Positions 9,695 through 18,792 of a stretch of DNA of 64,000 bases are shown here, one piece after another; the first letter of the stretch is position 1; each line of letters opens with the position of its first letter. Under the pieces are notes generated by a model. That model did no database searches. It was not told the DNA's origin and was given only the letters and a program-made list of their open reading frames with translations. The DNA comes from JAHRAW01 sp965243285 (GTDB lineage Bacteria > Pseudomonadota > Gammaproteobacteria > Arenicellales > Poriferihabitantaceae), in NCBI GenBank assembly GCA_965243285.1, contig OZ251537.1, forward strand, positions 1,426,001 through 1,490,000, given 5' to 3'. A program made the position numbers and the translations under genes.

Positions 9695-10646
9695 GGGATT
9701 TATAGTCATAAATCTGCAGTTCGATTGACGTTTTTTTGAGGTCAGCGGCTGATTTAGGGGGCTGGGTTTGATTTTCGCTTTTGGCTTTGGTTTTTGGTTT
9801 TGGTTTTGGCTTTGGCTTTGGCTTTGGCTTTTAACGTTTTACTCCCCCCCGTGCTTCATCTGGGGGGAGTCAAAGCAGAGCCGCGCCGACAGGCGAGGGC
9901 TGCTTCGGCGGGTAGCCAAATCAGGCGGTTTTATCGCCTGATTTGGTGGGGGGCTGTTGATGTTGGCTGTTGATGTTGGCTGTTGATGTTGGCTTTTGAT
10001 TTTGGTTTTGACTTTTGATTTTGGTTTTGACTTTTGATTTTGATGTTGGCTTTGATTTTGATGTTGGCTTTGATTTTGATGTTGGCTTTGGCTTTTTGCT
10101 TTGGCTTTTTGCCTTTAGTACTCACTCCCATTAGCCTTTGCTTTTTAGAGGGGAATTATATGATTGTTGACCCAATTCTTATTTCACGCCGATTTTATAG
10201 CGTGGCGAAAAGTATGCTTAGGTTAGGGTTTTTATGGGGTTTTTGGGGTAATGCAAGCGATTTTTTTGTTGGGGCAACAACCATATAATTCCCTTTTGGA
10301 GGGGGAGTCAAAACTGGTGTCTTTTTGCCAGTTTTGGCGGGGTCGCTTTGATGTTATGGCTTTTAACGCATCTTTTGTGGCTAATGGGGGTGGAAATTTA
10401 AAGACAAAAACGAAAAAGCGAAAATCAAAAGCGAAAGAAAAATCAAAATCAAAAGAAAAATCAAAAGTCCCCCCACCAAATCAGCCCGCGCCTGGCGGCT
10501 CGGACAGATTTGACTCCCCGCAGATGAAGCAAGGGGGGGGGTGAAACAAAAGCCAAAAGCAAAAGCCAAAAGCAAAAGCAAAAGCCAAAAGCAAAAGCAA
10601 AAATCAACCCCCAAACCCACCGTACAGATTTAGGTATATAAATCCC
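9695..10646. mobile_element. Complete foldback transposable element R4 with 8-bp target duplication
   Basis: A 952-bp non-coding element. The left end GGGATTTATAGTCATAAATC (from 9695) and the right end, read inward on the other strand, GGGATTTATATACCTAAATC, form imperfect terminal inverted repeats. They are flanked by a perfect 8-bp duplication ATAAATTT (9687-9694 and 10647-10654). Inside are a pyrimidine-rich arm, hairpin A' (9841-9870), a GC-rich spacer, hairpin B' (CCAAATCAGGCG 9916-9927 / CGCCTGATTTGG 9935-9946), hexamer tracts, a CAAAACTGG/CCAGTTTTG hairpin (10309-10336), a central module near 10360-10400, then hairpins B and A again (about 10467-10544) in mirror orientation and a purine-rich arm. 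The 8-bp duplication is what IS1595-family transposases make. It also carries a nested MITE. Confidence 0.9.
10151..10293. mobile_element. MITE (143 bp), deletion derivative of an IS1595-like element
   Basis: Terminal inverted repeats of 23 bp, 10151-10173 and 10271-10293, match at 21 positions (both begin GGGAATTATATG read inward). Flanks TTTTAGAG (10143-10150) and TTTTGGAG (10294-10301) form an 8-bp target duplication with one mismatch. The right 60 bp (GGGGTTTTTGGGGTAATGCA...) match the 3' end of the transposase relic at 51476-51540, so this is an internally deleted copy of that IS. It sits inside hairpin A of the larger foldback element, splitting it, and therefore arrived later. Confidence 0.85.
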
Positions 10647-10839
10647 ATAAATTTGTTAAAAGCATGGGAGTCAGCGTCATGGTCGCCGTCCGGCATTCAG
10701 CATCACCCGACGGCATCACCGGACAACTTCACTCGGCGGCATGGGGGGGCGGCGCAATTTCGGCGGTTACAATGCGCGACTCTAAGCCGCCCGCCAGCGG
10801 CGCCACTTTTAGCCCAAATCCGACCAATTGCTGCCATTT

Positions 10840-10970
10840 CCGGCGAAAATTCGACGAATTCCGCCGAATTTCGCATAATTACACCGAAATTCGCCAAATT
10901 CCGCCGAATTCCGCCTAATTTTCGCCGAATTCCCACCGAATTTCGCCCCATTTTCGCCCCAGCCGCCTAA
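10840..10970. repeat. Degenerate ~10-bp array upstream of rbgA
   Basis: About eleven units related to GAATTCCGCC / GAATTTCGCC lie end to end just before the rbgA start codon (10984). The region 10647-10840 before it shows no gene; a short open frame from 10664 has no recognisable content. No clear Shine-Dalgarno precedes rbgA. Confidence 0.7.
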
Positions 10971-10983
10971 GTGAATCATCCCC

Positions 10984-11916
10984 ATGCGAATTCAATGGTT
11001 TCCCGGGCACATGCACAAGGCCCGCCAAGATATCGGCGCTGCGCTGTCGCGGGTGGATGTGGTCATCGAGATGTTAGATGCGCGGATTCCCTTCAGCAGC
11101 CAAAACCCCATGCTGGCGGACTGGCGCGGCGACAAACCAGCGGTCACGGTGCTGGCGAAATCCGACCTCGCGGACGCGGCGGCGCTCGACATCTGGCTGG
11201 CGCATTTGCGCGCCGGCGGCGGCGTGGTGGCGCGCGCCTCCACCACCCAGCCGTCTTCCATCCGCCAGTTGCTCGCGCTGTGCCGCCAAACCTACGCTGC
11301 CTGCGGTCGCCGCCGCCAGCGCTTGACCATGATGGTGGCCGGCATCCCCAATGTGGGCAAATCGACGCTGATAAACGCCCTGGCCGGACGCGCCATCGCC
11401 AAAACCGGCGATGAACCGGCCATGACCCGCCACCCGCAGCAGGTTGAATTGGGCGCCGATTTGGCGCTGTTAGACACCCCGGGGGTGCTGTGGCCGAACT
11501 TAGAGAACCCCAACAGCGGCATGCGGCTGGCCGCCACCGGGGCGATTCGCGCCACCGCCATGCCGCATATCGAGGTGGCGATTTTTTTGGCGGATTATCT
11601 GCTGCGGGCTTACCCGCGCGCCCTGGCCGAGCGCTTTGGCTGGGCGGAATTGGAATCACCGCCGGCCGATGCGCACGCGGCGCTGGCCGCCATCGGTCAA
11701 CAAAGGGGCTGCTTGAGGCGCGGCGGCGGCCTCGATGTGGAGCGCGTCGCCAAACTTTTTCTGCACGAGTATGGACACGGTGCCTTCGGGCCAATGTGCC
11801 TGGAAACGCCAGCCATGATGGCGCAAGAAGTGGCCGCGGTGGCAATCAGCCGCGAGGCTCGCGAGGCCGCCAAACAGGTCAAACGCCAGCGCCGGGCGCG
11901 TCGCAGCGGCGCTTGA
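10984..11916 (+). CDS. rbgA: Ribosome biogenesis GTPase RbgA/YlqF
   Basis: This 310-residue circularly permuted GTPase begins with the signature IQWFPGHMHKARQDI. The motif order is permuted: G4 (AKSDLAD) near residue 59 comes before G1 (GIPNVGKST near 120) and G3 (LDTPGVLWP near 168). The family binds the large ribosomal subunit and promotes its late maturation. Length and motif order are normal. The C-terminal region (LEDxx-type helices, RGCLRRGGGLDVERVAKLFLHEY) matches RbgA. It is preceded by a degenerate tandem array. Confidence 0.93.
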   Translation: MRIQWFPGHMHKARQDIGAALSRVDVVIEMLDARIPFSSQNPMLADWRGDKPAVTVLAKSDLADAAALDIWLAHLRAGGGVVARASTTQPSSIRQLLALCRQTYAACGRRRQRLTMMVAGIPNVGKSTLINALAGRAIAKTGDEPAMTRHPQQVELGADLALLDTPGVLWPNLENPNSGMRLAATGAIRATAMPHIEVAIFLADYLLRAYPRALAERFGWAELESPPADAHAALAAIGQQRGCLRRGGGLDVERVAKLFLHEYGHGAFGPMCLETPAMMAQEVAAVAISREAREAAKQVKRQRRARRSGA

Positions 11917-11940
11917 GTGCAGGCGTCGCCCGCAAAATTG

Positions 11941-12024
11941 CCGCAGAATCCATCAAAACCGCCACAAAATCCACAAAATCCATAAAACTGCCGCAGAATC
12001 CGTCAAAACCGCCACAAAATCCAC
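11941..12024. repeat. 50-bp direct repeat ending at the ycaQ start
   Basis: A 34-bp block beginning CCGCAGAATCC and ending CAAAATCCAC occurs at 11941-11974 and again at 11991-12024 with one mismatch (period 50 bp). The second copy stops 3 bp before the proposed TTG start of the next gene at 12028. Confidence 0.85.
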
Positions 12025-12027
12025 CCA

Positions 12028-13272
12028 TTGCGCCGCGAAAACATCACCCTAACCACCGCCGAGGCGCAAAAACTGGTGTTGTTGAGCCAGCGCTTGCCGG
12101 TGCCGTGCAAGGCGCCGGGGCCGGCGGCCGGCGATGCCCATGCGGCACTGCGGCATCTCGGCTACATTCAAATCGATACCCTGTCGGTGGTGGCGCGCGC
12201 CCATCACCATACGCTGATGAATCGCGCCCGCCGTTATCGCCCGACGCATTTGGATGCGCTGCTGGCGCAAAAAAAGGTGTTCGAATACTGGTCGCATGCG
12301 GCCGCCTATCTGCCCATGGACGACTATCGTTACAGTCTGCCGCGCATGCGCGCCTTGGCCGCCGGGCAGCGCCATTGGTATGCGCCGGATAAAAAAATGA
12401 TGGCGAAAGTGTTGGCGCGGATTCGCGTCGATGGCGCCTTGCGCGCGCAAGATTTTGCTGACCCCAAGGGCGCCAAACCCGGCATGTGGAATCAGAAACC
12501 GGCCAAGCAAGCCGTCGAGCAATTATGGATGGAAGGCAAGTTGATGACGGCGCGCCGGCAGGGTTTTCATAAGGTTTATGATTTAGCCGAGCGCGTTTTG
12601 CCGGCTGGCGTCGATACCACTACGCCGAGCGAAAGCGAATACGCGCGCTTTCTCATCAGCAGTTTTTTGCGCAGCCATGGACTCGGCCAAGCGGCGGAAA
12701 TCGCCTACCTGCGACGCGGCGCACGGCCGATGGTCGAGCGCTGTTTGGCCGACATGGCGCGGCGGCGGGAAGTGCTGGCGATACAGGTGGCGCCGGCCGC
12801 GGCTGGCGGCGGCCATGGCGACAAACTCATCACCTATTATGCGCAGCCGAGCGCGTTGCAATTACTCGACCAGCCGCTGTCGCGCAAGCGCCTGAAAATT
12901 CTATCGCCGTTCGATAATTTACTGATTCAGCGCCAGCGCATGCGCGATATTTTTGCTTTCGACTACCAAATCGAATGCTATACGCCGGCGGCCAACAGAA
13001 AATATGGCTACTTTTCCTTGCCCATATTGTGGGGCGGAAAATTGGTGGCGCGCATGGATTGCAAGGCGCAGCGCGCTACCCGCACGTTGCTGATTCGCAA
13101 CTTCGTAAGCGAAGCAACGCTGCATAAAAAGGCCGAATTAGTCGAGGCATTAGCGCGCGAACTTAAAACTTTTGCGGCCTTTAATCAGTGCGACCAAGTG
13201 GCAGTCGGCGTTTTGCGCGACCAAACCGTGCAAAAGTTATTGCAACAAATTTATCGATCCTATGATGCGTAA
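12028..13272 (+). CDS. Winged-helix DNA glycosylase-like protein (YcaQ/HTH_42)
   Basis: This 414-residue member of the YcaQ/AlkZ family has LGYIQIDTLSVVARAHHHTLMNRARRY near residues 45-70, containing the family QxDT/QIDT-type motif, followed by YWSHAAAYLPM and DNLLIQRQRMRDIFAFDYQIECYTP in the C-terminal half. E. coli YcaQ and Streptomyces AlkZ unhook DNA interstrand crosslinks. The start is the TTG at 12028 (MRRENITLTTAEAQKLVLLSQRL); no better ATG preserves the conserved N-terminus. Confidence 0.88.
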   Translation: MRRENITLTTAEAQKLVLLSQRLPVPCKAPGPAAGDAHAALRHLGYIQIDTLSVVARAHHHTLMNRARRYRPTHLDALLAQKKVFEYWSHAAAYLPMDDYRYSLPRMRALAAGQRHWYAPDKKMMAKVLARIRVDGALRAQDFADPKGAKPGMWNQKPAKQAVEQLWMEGKLMTARRQGFHKVYDLAERVLPAGVDTTTPSESEYARFLISSFLRSHGLGQAAEIAYLRRGARPMVERCLADMARRREVLAIQVAPAAAGGGHGDKLITYYAQPSALQLLDQPLSRKRLKILSPFDNLLIQRQRMRDIFAFDYQIECYTPAANRKYGYFSLPILWGGKLVARMDCKAQRATRTLLIRNFVSEATLHKKAELVEALARELKTFAAFNQCDQVAVGVLRDQTVQKLLQQIYRSYDA

Positions 13273-13293
13273 GTTAAGCGCCAATCCGTTCAT

Positions 13294-13809
13294 TCAAATC
13301 GATGTCAGGTTTTGATAGCGGGCGATTTTTTCCACATAGATTGCGGCGTAGGTGGGTAATTTTTGTATTTCGTGGTCGGTTAATGCGCGCACCACCTTGC
13401 CCGGCGAGCCGATAATCATGCAACGCGGCGGAAAAATCTTGCCCTCGGTGAGCAAGGTGTTGGCGCCGATGATGCAGTATTCGCCCACTTGGGCGTGGTT
13501 TAGCACGCGGCTGCCGATGCCGACTAAGCAGCCATCGCCGATGTGGCAGCCGTGCAGCATGGTGCCGTGGCCGATGGTGACTTGCGCGCCGATGATGAGC
13601 GGCGCGCCGGAGTCCACATGCAATACCGTGCCGTCTTGCACATTGGAGCGCGCCCCGATACGAATCCAATCGTTGTCGCCGCGCAATACGGCGGCGAACC
13701 AAACGCTGGCGTATTCGCCCAGCGCCACCGAGCCGATGATGTCGGCGCTGGGGGCGACATAGGCGGTGCGGTGAATCTGCGGCGTGCGGCCGGGCAGGGC
13801 GTAGCGCAT
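13294..13809 (-). CDS. Gamma-carbonic anhydrase-like hexapeptide-repeat protein
   Basis: The 171-residue left-handed beta-helix protein (YrdA/CaiE type) starts MRYALPGRTPQIHRTAYVAPSA and shows hexapeptide repeats plus the metal-binding histidine pattern VLHVDSGAPLIIGAQVTIGHGTMLHG (quoted in pieces: TVLHVD, TIGHGTMLHG). It is a putative zinc-dependent carbonic anhydrase or acyltransferase-like protein. I chose the ATG at 13809 rather than one at 13902 because the extra residues lack conservation and would overlap sohB. It is the last gene of the minus-strand glnS-sohB cluster. Confidence 0.85.
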   Translation of the reverse strand: MRYALPGRTPQIHRTAYVAPSADIIGSVALGEYASVWFAAVLRGDNDWIRIGARSNVQDGTVLHVDSGAPLIIGAQVTIGHGTMLHGCHIGDGCLVGIGSRVLNHAQVGEYCIIGANTLLTEGKIFPPRCMIIGSPGKVVRALTDHEIQKLPTYAAIYVEKIARYQNLTSI

Positions 13810-13847
13810 GGGAAGGGGGCGCCTAATCGAATAGTTAGCGCGAATAG

Positions 13848-15212
13848 TTAGAGCAAATAGGGGCGCGGCGTGTGGTCGGTGGCATCGCCCCGCCCGAGCC
13901 AATGCAAGCGCAGCATGGAAGATAAGCGGTCGACCAATTTTTCTTTTTTGGTGTAATGCAACAGCAGCAACTCGGCCTCATGGCGCGCCGCCATCAGGTA
14001 GTCGTCCGAGGTTTGCAGGTGGTCTACCAGGCCTAAATCCAGCGCCTGGGCGCCGAACCAATGTTCGCCGGTGGCGACTTTTTCGATGTCCAAATCCGGG
14101 CGCTGGGTTTTTACATAACCCTTGAATAGGTGATGGGTTTCGTCCAACTCTTGTTGTACTTTTTTGCGCGCGCGGTCGGTGTTTTCGCCGAACAGCGTCA
14201 AGGTGCGTTTGTATTCGCCGGCGTATAACTGCTCAACATCGACTTGATGTTTTTTCAACAAGCGATGCAAGTTGGGGATTTGCGTTACCACGCCGATGGA
14301 GCCGATGATGGCGAACGGCGCGGCGATGATTTTATCGGCCACGCACGCCATCATATAGCCACCGCTAGCGGCCACCTTATCGACCACCACGGTGAGCGCG
14401 ATGCCGTGCTGGCGAATGCGTTGCAATTGCGAGGCCGCCAAGCCATAGCCGTGCACCACGCCGCCGCCGCTTTCGAGGCGTACTACGACTTCGACCGCGG
14501 GTGGCGTGTCGGCTGGGGCGTCGGCATGTTTATCGATAGGTTCATCGATAGGTTCATCGATAGGTTCATCGATAGATTCAGTAGCAGGTCCATCGACCGG
14601 CGCATTAACATGTCCATTAACATGTTCATCGATAGGTTTATCAGCCGGCCTATCGACCATGCTCAAAATGGCGCTGATTTCTTGGCGTAGTGAATCCACC
14701 GCCGTGGCGCGCAGGTCGCCGTCAAAATCCAGCACATAGATGCAGCGCTTGCCGGGTTTCGCTGCCGCCGGGTTTTCAGTTGATGGACTTTTGTCGGCGG
14801 TACTTTTGGCGACTGGATTGGTAGCCGCTGGATTCTCAGTTGATGAATTGTCATCCGCAGCCAGCGCGACCGATGACGCCGTCTTGGCAGATTTGACGGC
14901 GTGTTTGGCAGCGGTTTTGGCAGTTTTTGTGGCGCGCTTAGCGGTTTTAGCAGCGATTTTGGCGGCGCGTTTTTTCGCTTTGGCGGCCGCTTTGGATTTG
15001 TGGCGGAATTCCGCCGGCGACAGCATGGCGGCGGACAGCGCCTCCTCCATGCGCGTGTATTCCTCATTCAAATGGGTGATTTCGAGGGTTTTGTCGGCGC
15101 TTTTTTTGCGCCGTTGCGATAGCCCAGCCAAGCCGCCGGCGAGCAACAAAATAGCGGCCACGAGGGTGACGACTTTGGCGAGGAAGACCCCATATTCGGC
15201 GAGAAACTGCAT
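13848..15212 (-). CDS. sohB: SohB-like inner-membrane peptidase with low-complexity inserts
   Basis: This S49-family peptidase has an N-terminal membrane helix (residues 9-32), a catalytic Ser in VVDKVAASGGYMMACVADK and the Lys in YAGEYKRTLTLFGENTD. At 454 residues it is about 100 longer than E. coli SohB. The excess is a Lys/Ala-rich stretch (about residues 65-150) and an Asp/Pro/Ile repeat (IDEPIDEPIDEPID, about 215-235) encoded by 12-bp repeats around 14525-14580. Its start lies 6 bp after the glnS stop, so the two genes are probably one transcript. The reason for the inserts is unknown. Confidence 0.88.
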   Translation of the reverse strand: MQFLAEYGVFLAKVVTLVAAILLLAGGLAGLSQRRKKSADKTLEITHLNEEYTRMEEALSAAMLSPAEFRHKSKAAAKAKKRAAKIAAKTAKRATKTAKTAAKHAVKSAKTASSVALAADDNSSTENPAATNPVAKSTADKSPSTENPAAAKPGKRCIYVLDFDGDLRATAVDSLRQEISAILSMVDRPADKPIDEHVNGHVNAPVDGPATESIDEPIDEPIDEPIDKHADAPADTPPAVEVVVRLESGGGVVHGYGLAASQLQRIRQHGIALTVVVDKVAASGGYMMACVADKIIAAPFAIIGSIGVVTQIPNLHRLLKKHQVDVEQLYAGEYKRTLTLFGENTDRARKKVQQELDETHHLFKGYVKTQRPDLDIEKVATGEHWFGAQALDLGLVDHLQTSDDYLMAARHEAELLLLHYTKKEKLVDRLSSMLRLHWLGRGDATDHTPRPYLL

Positions 15213-15218
15213 GGTTTT

Positions 15219-16976
15219 TTAGGCGGATGAGGGGGCGGTGGCCCGTTGATGGTCGATTTTCGCCCAACTGTCGCGCAGCGTGACGATGCGATTGAACACG
15301 AGTTTTCCGGACTGGGATTTGTCGGCTTGCGGTGTGCCGGCCTGGCTGCCGGCGTCCAACATAAAGTAGCCGAGGCGTTCAAATTGGTAGCGGGTTTGTG
15401 GCGCCGCATCGCCCAAGGAGGCTTCGAGCAGGGCGTTCTTGCGCACCAAGGAGCGCGCATTTAGCGCAGCGCGAAAATCTTCATTTTTGTCCTGCAGCGG
15501 GTTGGCCACCGAAAACAGGCGGTCGTACAACCGCACCTGCGCCGCCACCGCATCGGCCGCATTGACCCAGTGGATGATGCCGCGCACGCGGCGCCCCTCG
15601 GGCTGGGCACCGTGGCGGGTGGCGGCGTCATACTGGCAGCGCAATTCCACCGGTTGGCCGGCTGCATCGCGCCGCACTTCGGTGCAGCGCACCACGAATC
15701 CATAGCGTAGCCGCACTTCTTGTCCCGGCGATAAGCGGTGGAATTTTTTCGGCGGCTCCTCCATAAAATCATCGCGCTCTATATATAAGTGGCGCGACAG
15801 CGTGAGCGGGCGGGTGCCCATATCGGCATCGCCGGGATGGTTGCGCGCTTGTATCACTTCTGATTCGCCCTCGGGGTAATTTTCGATGACGACTTTCAAG
15901 GGGTCTAATACCGCCATGGCGCGTGGTGCGACGGCGTCTAAATCTTCGCGCGCGCAATTTTCCAGCAAGCCCATGTCGATGATATTGACCTTGCGGGTGA
16001 CGCCGATTAAATCGATGAAGCGGCGGATGGCGGCGGCGGTGTAACCGCGCCGGCGCAAACCGCGCAAGGTGGGCATGCGCGGGTCGTCCCAGCCGTCCAC
16101 ATCACCGCCATCGACCAGTTGCGCTAACAAGCGCTTGCTCATCACCGTGTAATTTAAATTGAGGCGTGAGAATTCGATTTGTCGCGGGCGTGATGGGGTT
16201 GAAAGATGGTCTAAAAACCAGTCATACAAAGCGCGATGGTCTTCGAATTCCAAGGTGCATAAGGAATGGGTTACGCCTTCGATGGCATCGCTCTGGCCGT
16301 GGGTGAAATCGTACATCGGGTAGATGCACCACTGATTTTTGGTGCGCTGATGGTGGCAGTGGCGGATGCGATACAGCACCGGGTCGCGCAGGTTGAGATT
16401 GGGCGACGCCATGTCGATGTTGGCGCGCAGGGCTTTTTCGCCATCGGCGAATTGGCCGTTTTTCATGGCCGCGAACAACGCCAAATTTTCCGCCACGCTG
16501 CGGGCGCGGTGCGGGCTGTCGGTGCCCGGGGTGGTCAAAGTGCCGCGGCTGGCGCGAATTTGCTCGGCGCTTTGGTCGTCCACATAGGCCAGCCCTTGTT
16601 CGATTAACTCGATGGCGTAGGCGTGCAGTTGGGCGAAATAATCCGAGGCGTAGGTGAGGCGGCTGCACTCGAATCCTAACCAGCGAATGTCTTCGATAAT
16701 GGCATCGACAAACTCGGCGCTCTCGCGGGCCGGGTTGGTGTCGTCAAAACGCAACGCGCATTGGCCGCGATAATGTGCCGCGATGCCGAAATTCAAACAG
16801 ATGGATTTGGCGTGGCCGATGTGCAGATAGCCATTGGGCTCCGGCGGAAACCGCGTGACGATGTCGGTGCCGGCGACCGCTAATTCGGCATCGATGCGCT
16901 GGCCGATAAAGTTGGTTTTTTCAACGCCGGATTTGGGGACTGCGGGCGGCGTTTTTTTTATAGGGGCAGGCATCAT
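15219..16976 (-). CDS. glnS: Glutaminyl-tRNA synthetase
   Basis: This 585-residue class I synthetase charges tRNA-Gln. Signature motifs are FPPEPNGYLHIGHAKSIC (HIGH motif near residue 47), LRFDDTNPA, and VMSKRLLAQLV, the KMSKS-equivalent loop. The C-terminal anticodon-binding beta-barrels follow (FMEEPPKKFHRLSPGQEVRLRYGF in pieces). Length is normal. Presence of GlnS, rather than the GatCAB route only, supports a gammaproteobacterial origin. It heads a minus-strand cluster with sohB and the carbonic anhydrase-like gene. Confidence 0.96.
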   Translation of the reverse strand: MMPAPIKKTPPAVPKSGVEKTNFIGQRIDAELAVAGTDIVTRFPPEPNGYLHIGHAKSICLNFGIAAHYRGQCALRFDDTNPARESAEFVDAIIEDIRWLGFECSRLTYASDYFAQLHAYAIELIEQGLAYVDDQSAEQIRASRGTLTTPGTDSPHRARSVAENLALFAAMKNGQFADGEKALRANIDMASPNLNLRDPVLYRIRHCHHQRTKNQWCIYPMYDFTHGQSDAIEGVTHSLCTLEFEDHRALYDWFLDHLSTPSRPRQIEFSRLNLNYTVMSKRLLAQLVDGGDVDGWDDPRMPTLRGLRRRGYTAAAIRRFIDLIGVTRKVNIIDMGLLENCAREDLDAVAPRAMAVLDPLKVVIENYPEGESEVIQARNHPGDADMGTRPLTLSRHLYIERDDFMEEPPKKFHRLSPGQEVRLRYGFVVRCTEVRRDAAGQPVELRCQYDAATRHGAQPEGRRVRGIIHWVNAADAVAAQVRLYDRLFSVANPLQDKNEDFRAALNARSLVRKNALLEASLGDAAPQTRYQFERLGYFMLDAGSQAGTPQADKSQSGKLVFNRIVTLRDSWAKIDHQRATAPSSA

Positions 16977-17085
16977 TTAATCTTATGTGCATGCGAAATG
17001 GCGGGTGGCGCCATAGCGGCGGCGGAGTATACCGCAAATGCGATGTTGGTCGCTCGCCAGCAATTTTGTTTTAATAATGCTGTGT

Positions 17086-17849
17086 TTAATATGGAATTAA
17101 ATCAAACAGCAAGTTGTCGCAATCAATATGAAATTCAATATACTGCAACTTTAGGCAAATCTTTTGATGCTGGAGGTTAAACGCATTAAAACTATCGATT
17201 AATAGTCGGTAATTCTCCGAATTTTTGTCCGACATCTGTGGTGTTAATAGAATCGGTTGAATGTCACTTTGATGATTTGGAATATAATACTGTTCTATCC
17301 AATTAACATATTTTGTTATTTGCACTGTGTTAATAGGACTAGTTTCAACAGCCTTTAGTTCAATGTGTTGCCACGGTTCCCTTTAAGTTTCCGGTAAATC
17401 AAACTCCAGAGCATTTGATTCGGCGAACAAATCCCTTTAATTTCATCCAACGCTTCCCATTCGGTCACGCCTTCTGCATAAATTCTATATGGATTTATTA
17501 AGGTACGAAAAGTAAGAGATTTCCCTAATTTGCCAAAAAGATGTTGCTTTTCATCATTGTTATCTAAACAACAACAATCCATTGTTGACTTGAAGATACC
17601 AAAAAATTTCCCTTCATAAATTTTTTGCTGGCTATTTTGTTGCAAGTAGAAAATGATATGATCATTTTTTCTAATCCTCCCTCCATCAGCAATCATGCTA
17701 ACCAGCATTCCTTCAACCGTTGAATGAAGCTCAGTATTTTCGCGACCATTAAAATCAATAGCATGATTTTTCGCTCCTGTGCCGCAAAATAGATTTTCCA
17801 AGTGCACCTTGAAAGTTTGAGAATCAACGATGAAAATATGAGTCGTCAT
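17086..17849 (-). pseudogene. Type II restriction endonuclease-like, frameshifted
   Basis: An N-terminal frame (17849 to 17355, 164 residues, starting MTTHIFIVDSQTFKVHLE) is separated by a one-base shift near 17375-17385 (around AAAGGGAACC) from a second frame reading EPWQHIELKAVETSPINTVQ and on to 17086. The IELKA segment is a plausible ExK half of a PD-(D/E)XK nuclease core, so the shift removes the putative catalytic part. The start overlaps the methyltransferase stop by 4 bp, so the two form an R-M cassette. AT-rich composition suggests transfer. Family assignment is by context and the ExK motif only. Confidence 0.6.
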
Positions 17850-18700
17850 GATTTCTTAAAAACCAAGATATATTCATGTTTGAAAATATAAAAACCGCCG
17901 AGCAGGGCGCGATAACGCCATAGGTTGCCCTGTTGCAATTTGGCGCGATTGTTTGCCATGTTTTTTACTAGAATGCTTTTTAATTTCAAGCCCGGGGCGC
18001 GGCGAATGGTTTCTTCCATTAGGCGAAAGCCGAGCGGAACCCATTCGCTGTCGCTGTATTTATCGCCGATGACGATGGCTAAATAATGATGAGGTGCCAG
18101 CAAGTCATAAAAATTCGCAATGACATCGCCGAATTTTTCGGTGAATTCAGCCACTGTGGTTTGGTTGCTTAAGTCGGCTGGTTCATCGCTGAACTTAATG
18201 ATGTCGTGATACGGTGGGTGCAATAAAATCAAGTCGATGGTTTTTTTGCCGATTTTTTCGAGCGCATCGATAACCTTCTGGCGAGTTGGTGGCGCAGCAC
18301 TGTCGGCCACCACGATTTGATTTTTGATGTGCGTTTCGACTGCACTGTCGGCTAGCATAATTTGTTGTTCGATGCATGCTTCGGAGGTGCTTTGTTGGGC
18401 GATGTTGTGTCGCGCCGAGGCCGCCACATCAGCCATTAATTCGATGCCGATGCCGTGTCGCCGCAATCTTTTCGCTTCAATCAAGGTGGTGCCGTGGCCC
18501 AAAAACGCATCCAACACCACATCTCCTGCTTGCGTGAATCTACGCATCATTTGATGCGGAATTTGCGGAATAAAATTGCCGTGATAGGCGTTGTTATGCG
18601 CCCCGGATTTATCGCGCCCGCCGAGCAGCCACAAACTATCGGTCAGAATATCGTCATATTCCTTCCACTTTTTTAAATCCAAATCGTTAATTTTTGCCAT
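17846..18700 (-). CDS. Site-specific DNA methyltransferase (N4/N6 type)
   Basis: This 284-residue amino-methyltransferase has SAM-binding motif I as VVLDAFLGHGTTLIEAK (near residue 62) and catalytic motif IV as LILLHPPYHDIIKFS (near 158), where HPPY replaces the usual D/SPPY. Motif order I before IV is of alpha/gamma type. N4-cytosine versus N6-adenine cannot be decided by eye. It overlaps the frameshifted nuclease gene by 4 bp, so it should be the protective partner of that R-M unit and may now be orphaned. Confidence 0.8.
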   Translation of the reverse strand: MAKINDLDLKKWKEYDDILTDSLWLLGGRDKSGAHNNAYHGNFIPQIPHQMMRRFTQAGDVVLDAFLGHGTTLIEAKRLRRHGIGIELMADVAASARHNIAQQSTSEACIEQQIMLADSAVETHIKNQIVVADSAAPPTRQKVIDALEKIGKKTIDLILLHPPYHDIIKFSDEPADLSNQTTVAEFTEKFGDVIANFYDLLAPHHYLAIVIGDKYSDSEWVPLGFRLMEETIRRAPGLKLKSILVKNMANNRAKLQQGNLWRYRALLGGFYIFKHEYILVFKKS

Positions 18701-18792
18701 CAGTTAGTCGAAAATAACAAAAAGGTGATACTGCATAAAACAACTAAGGATGGCGCATATTCTTTGCTAGTAACAATTATACAATAAAAAAA

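Noticed and set aside
10664..10918. Small plus-strand frame before rbgA
   Set aside because: Runs into a degenerate 10-bp array, lacks a ribosome site and recognisable content.
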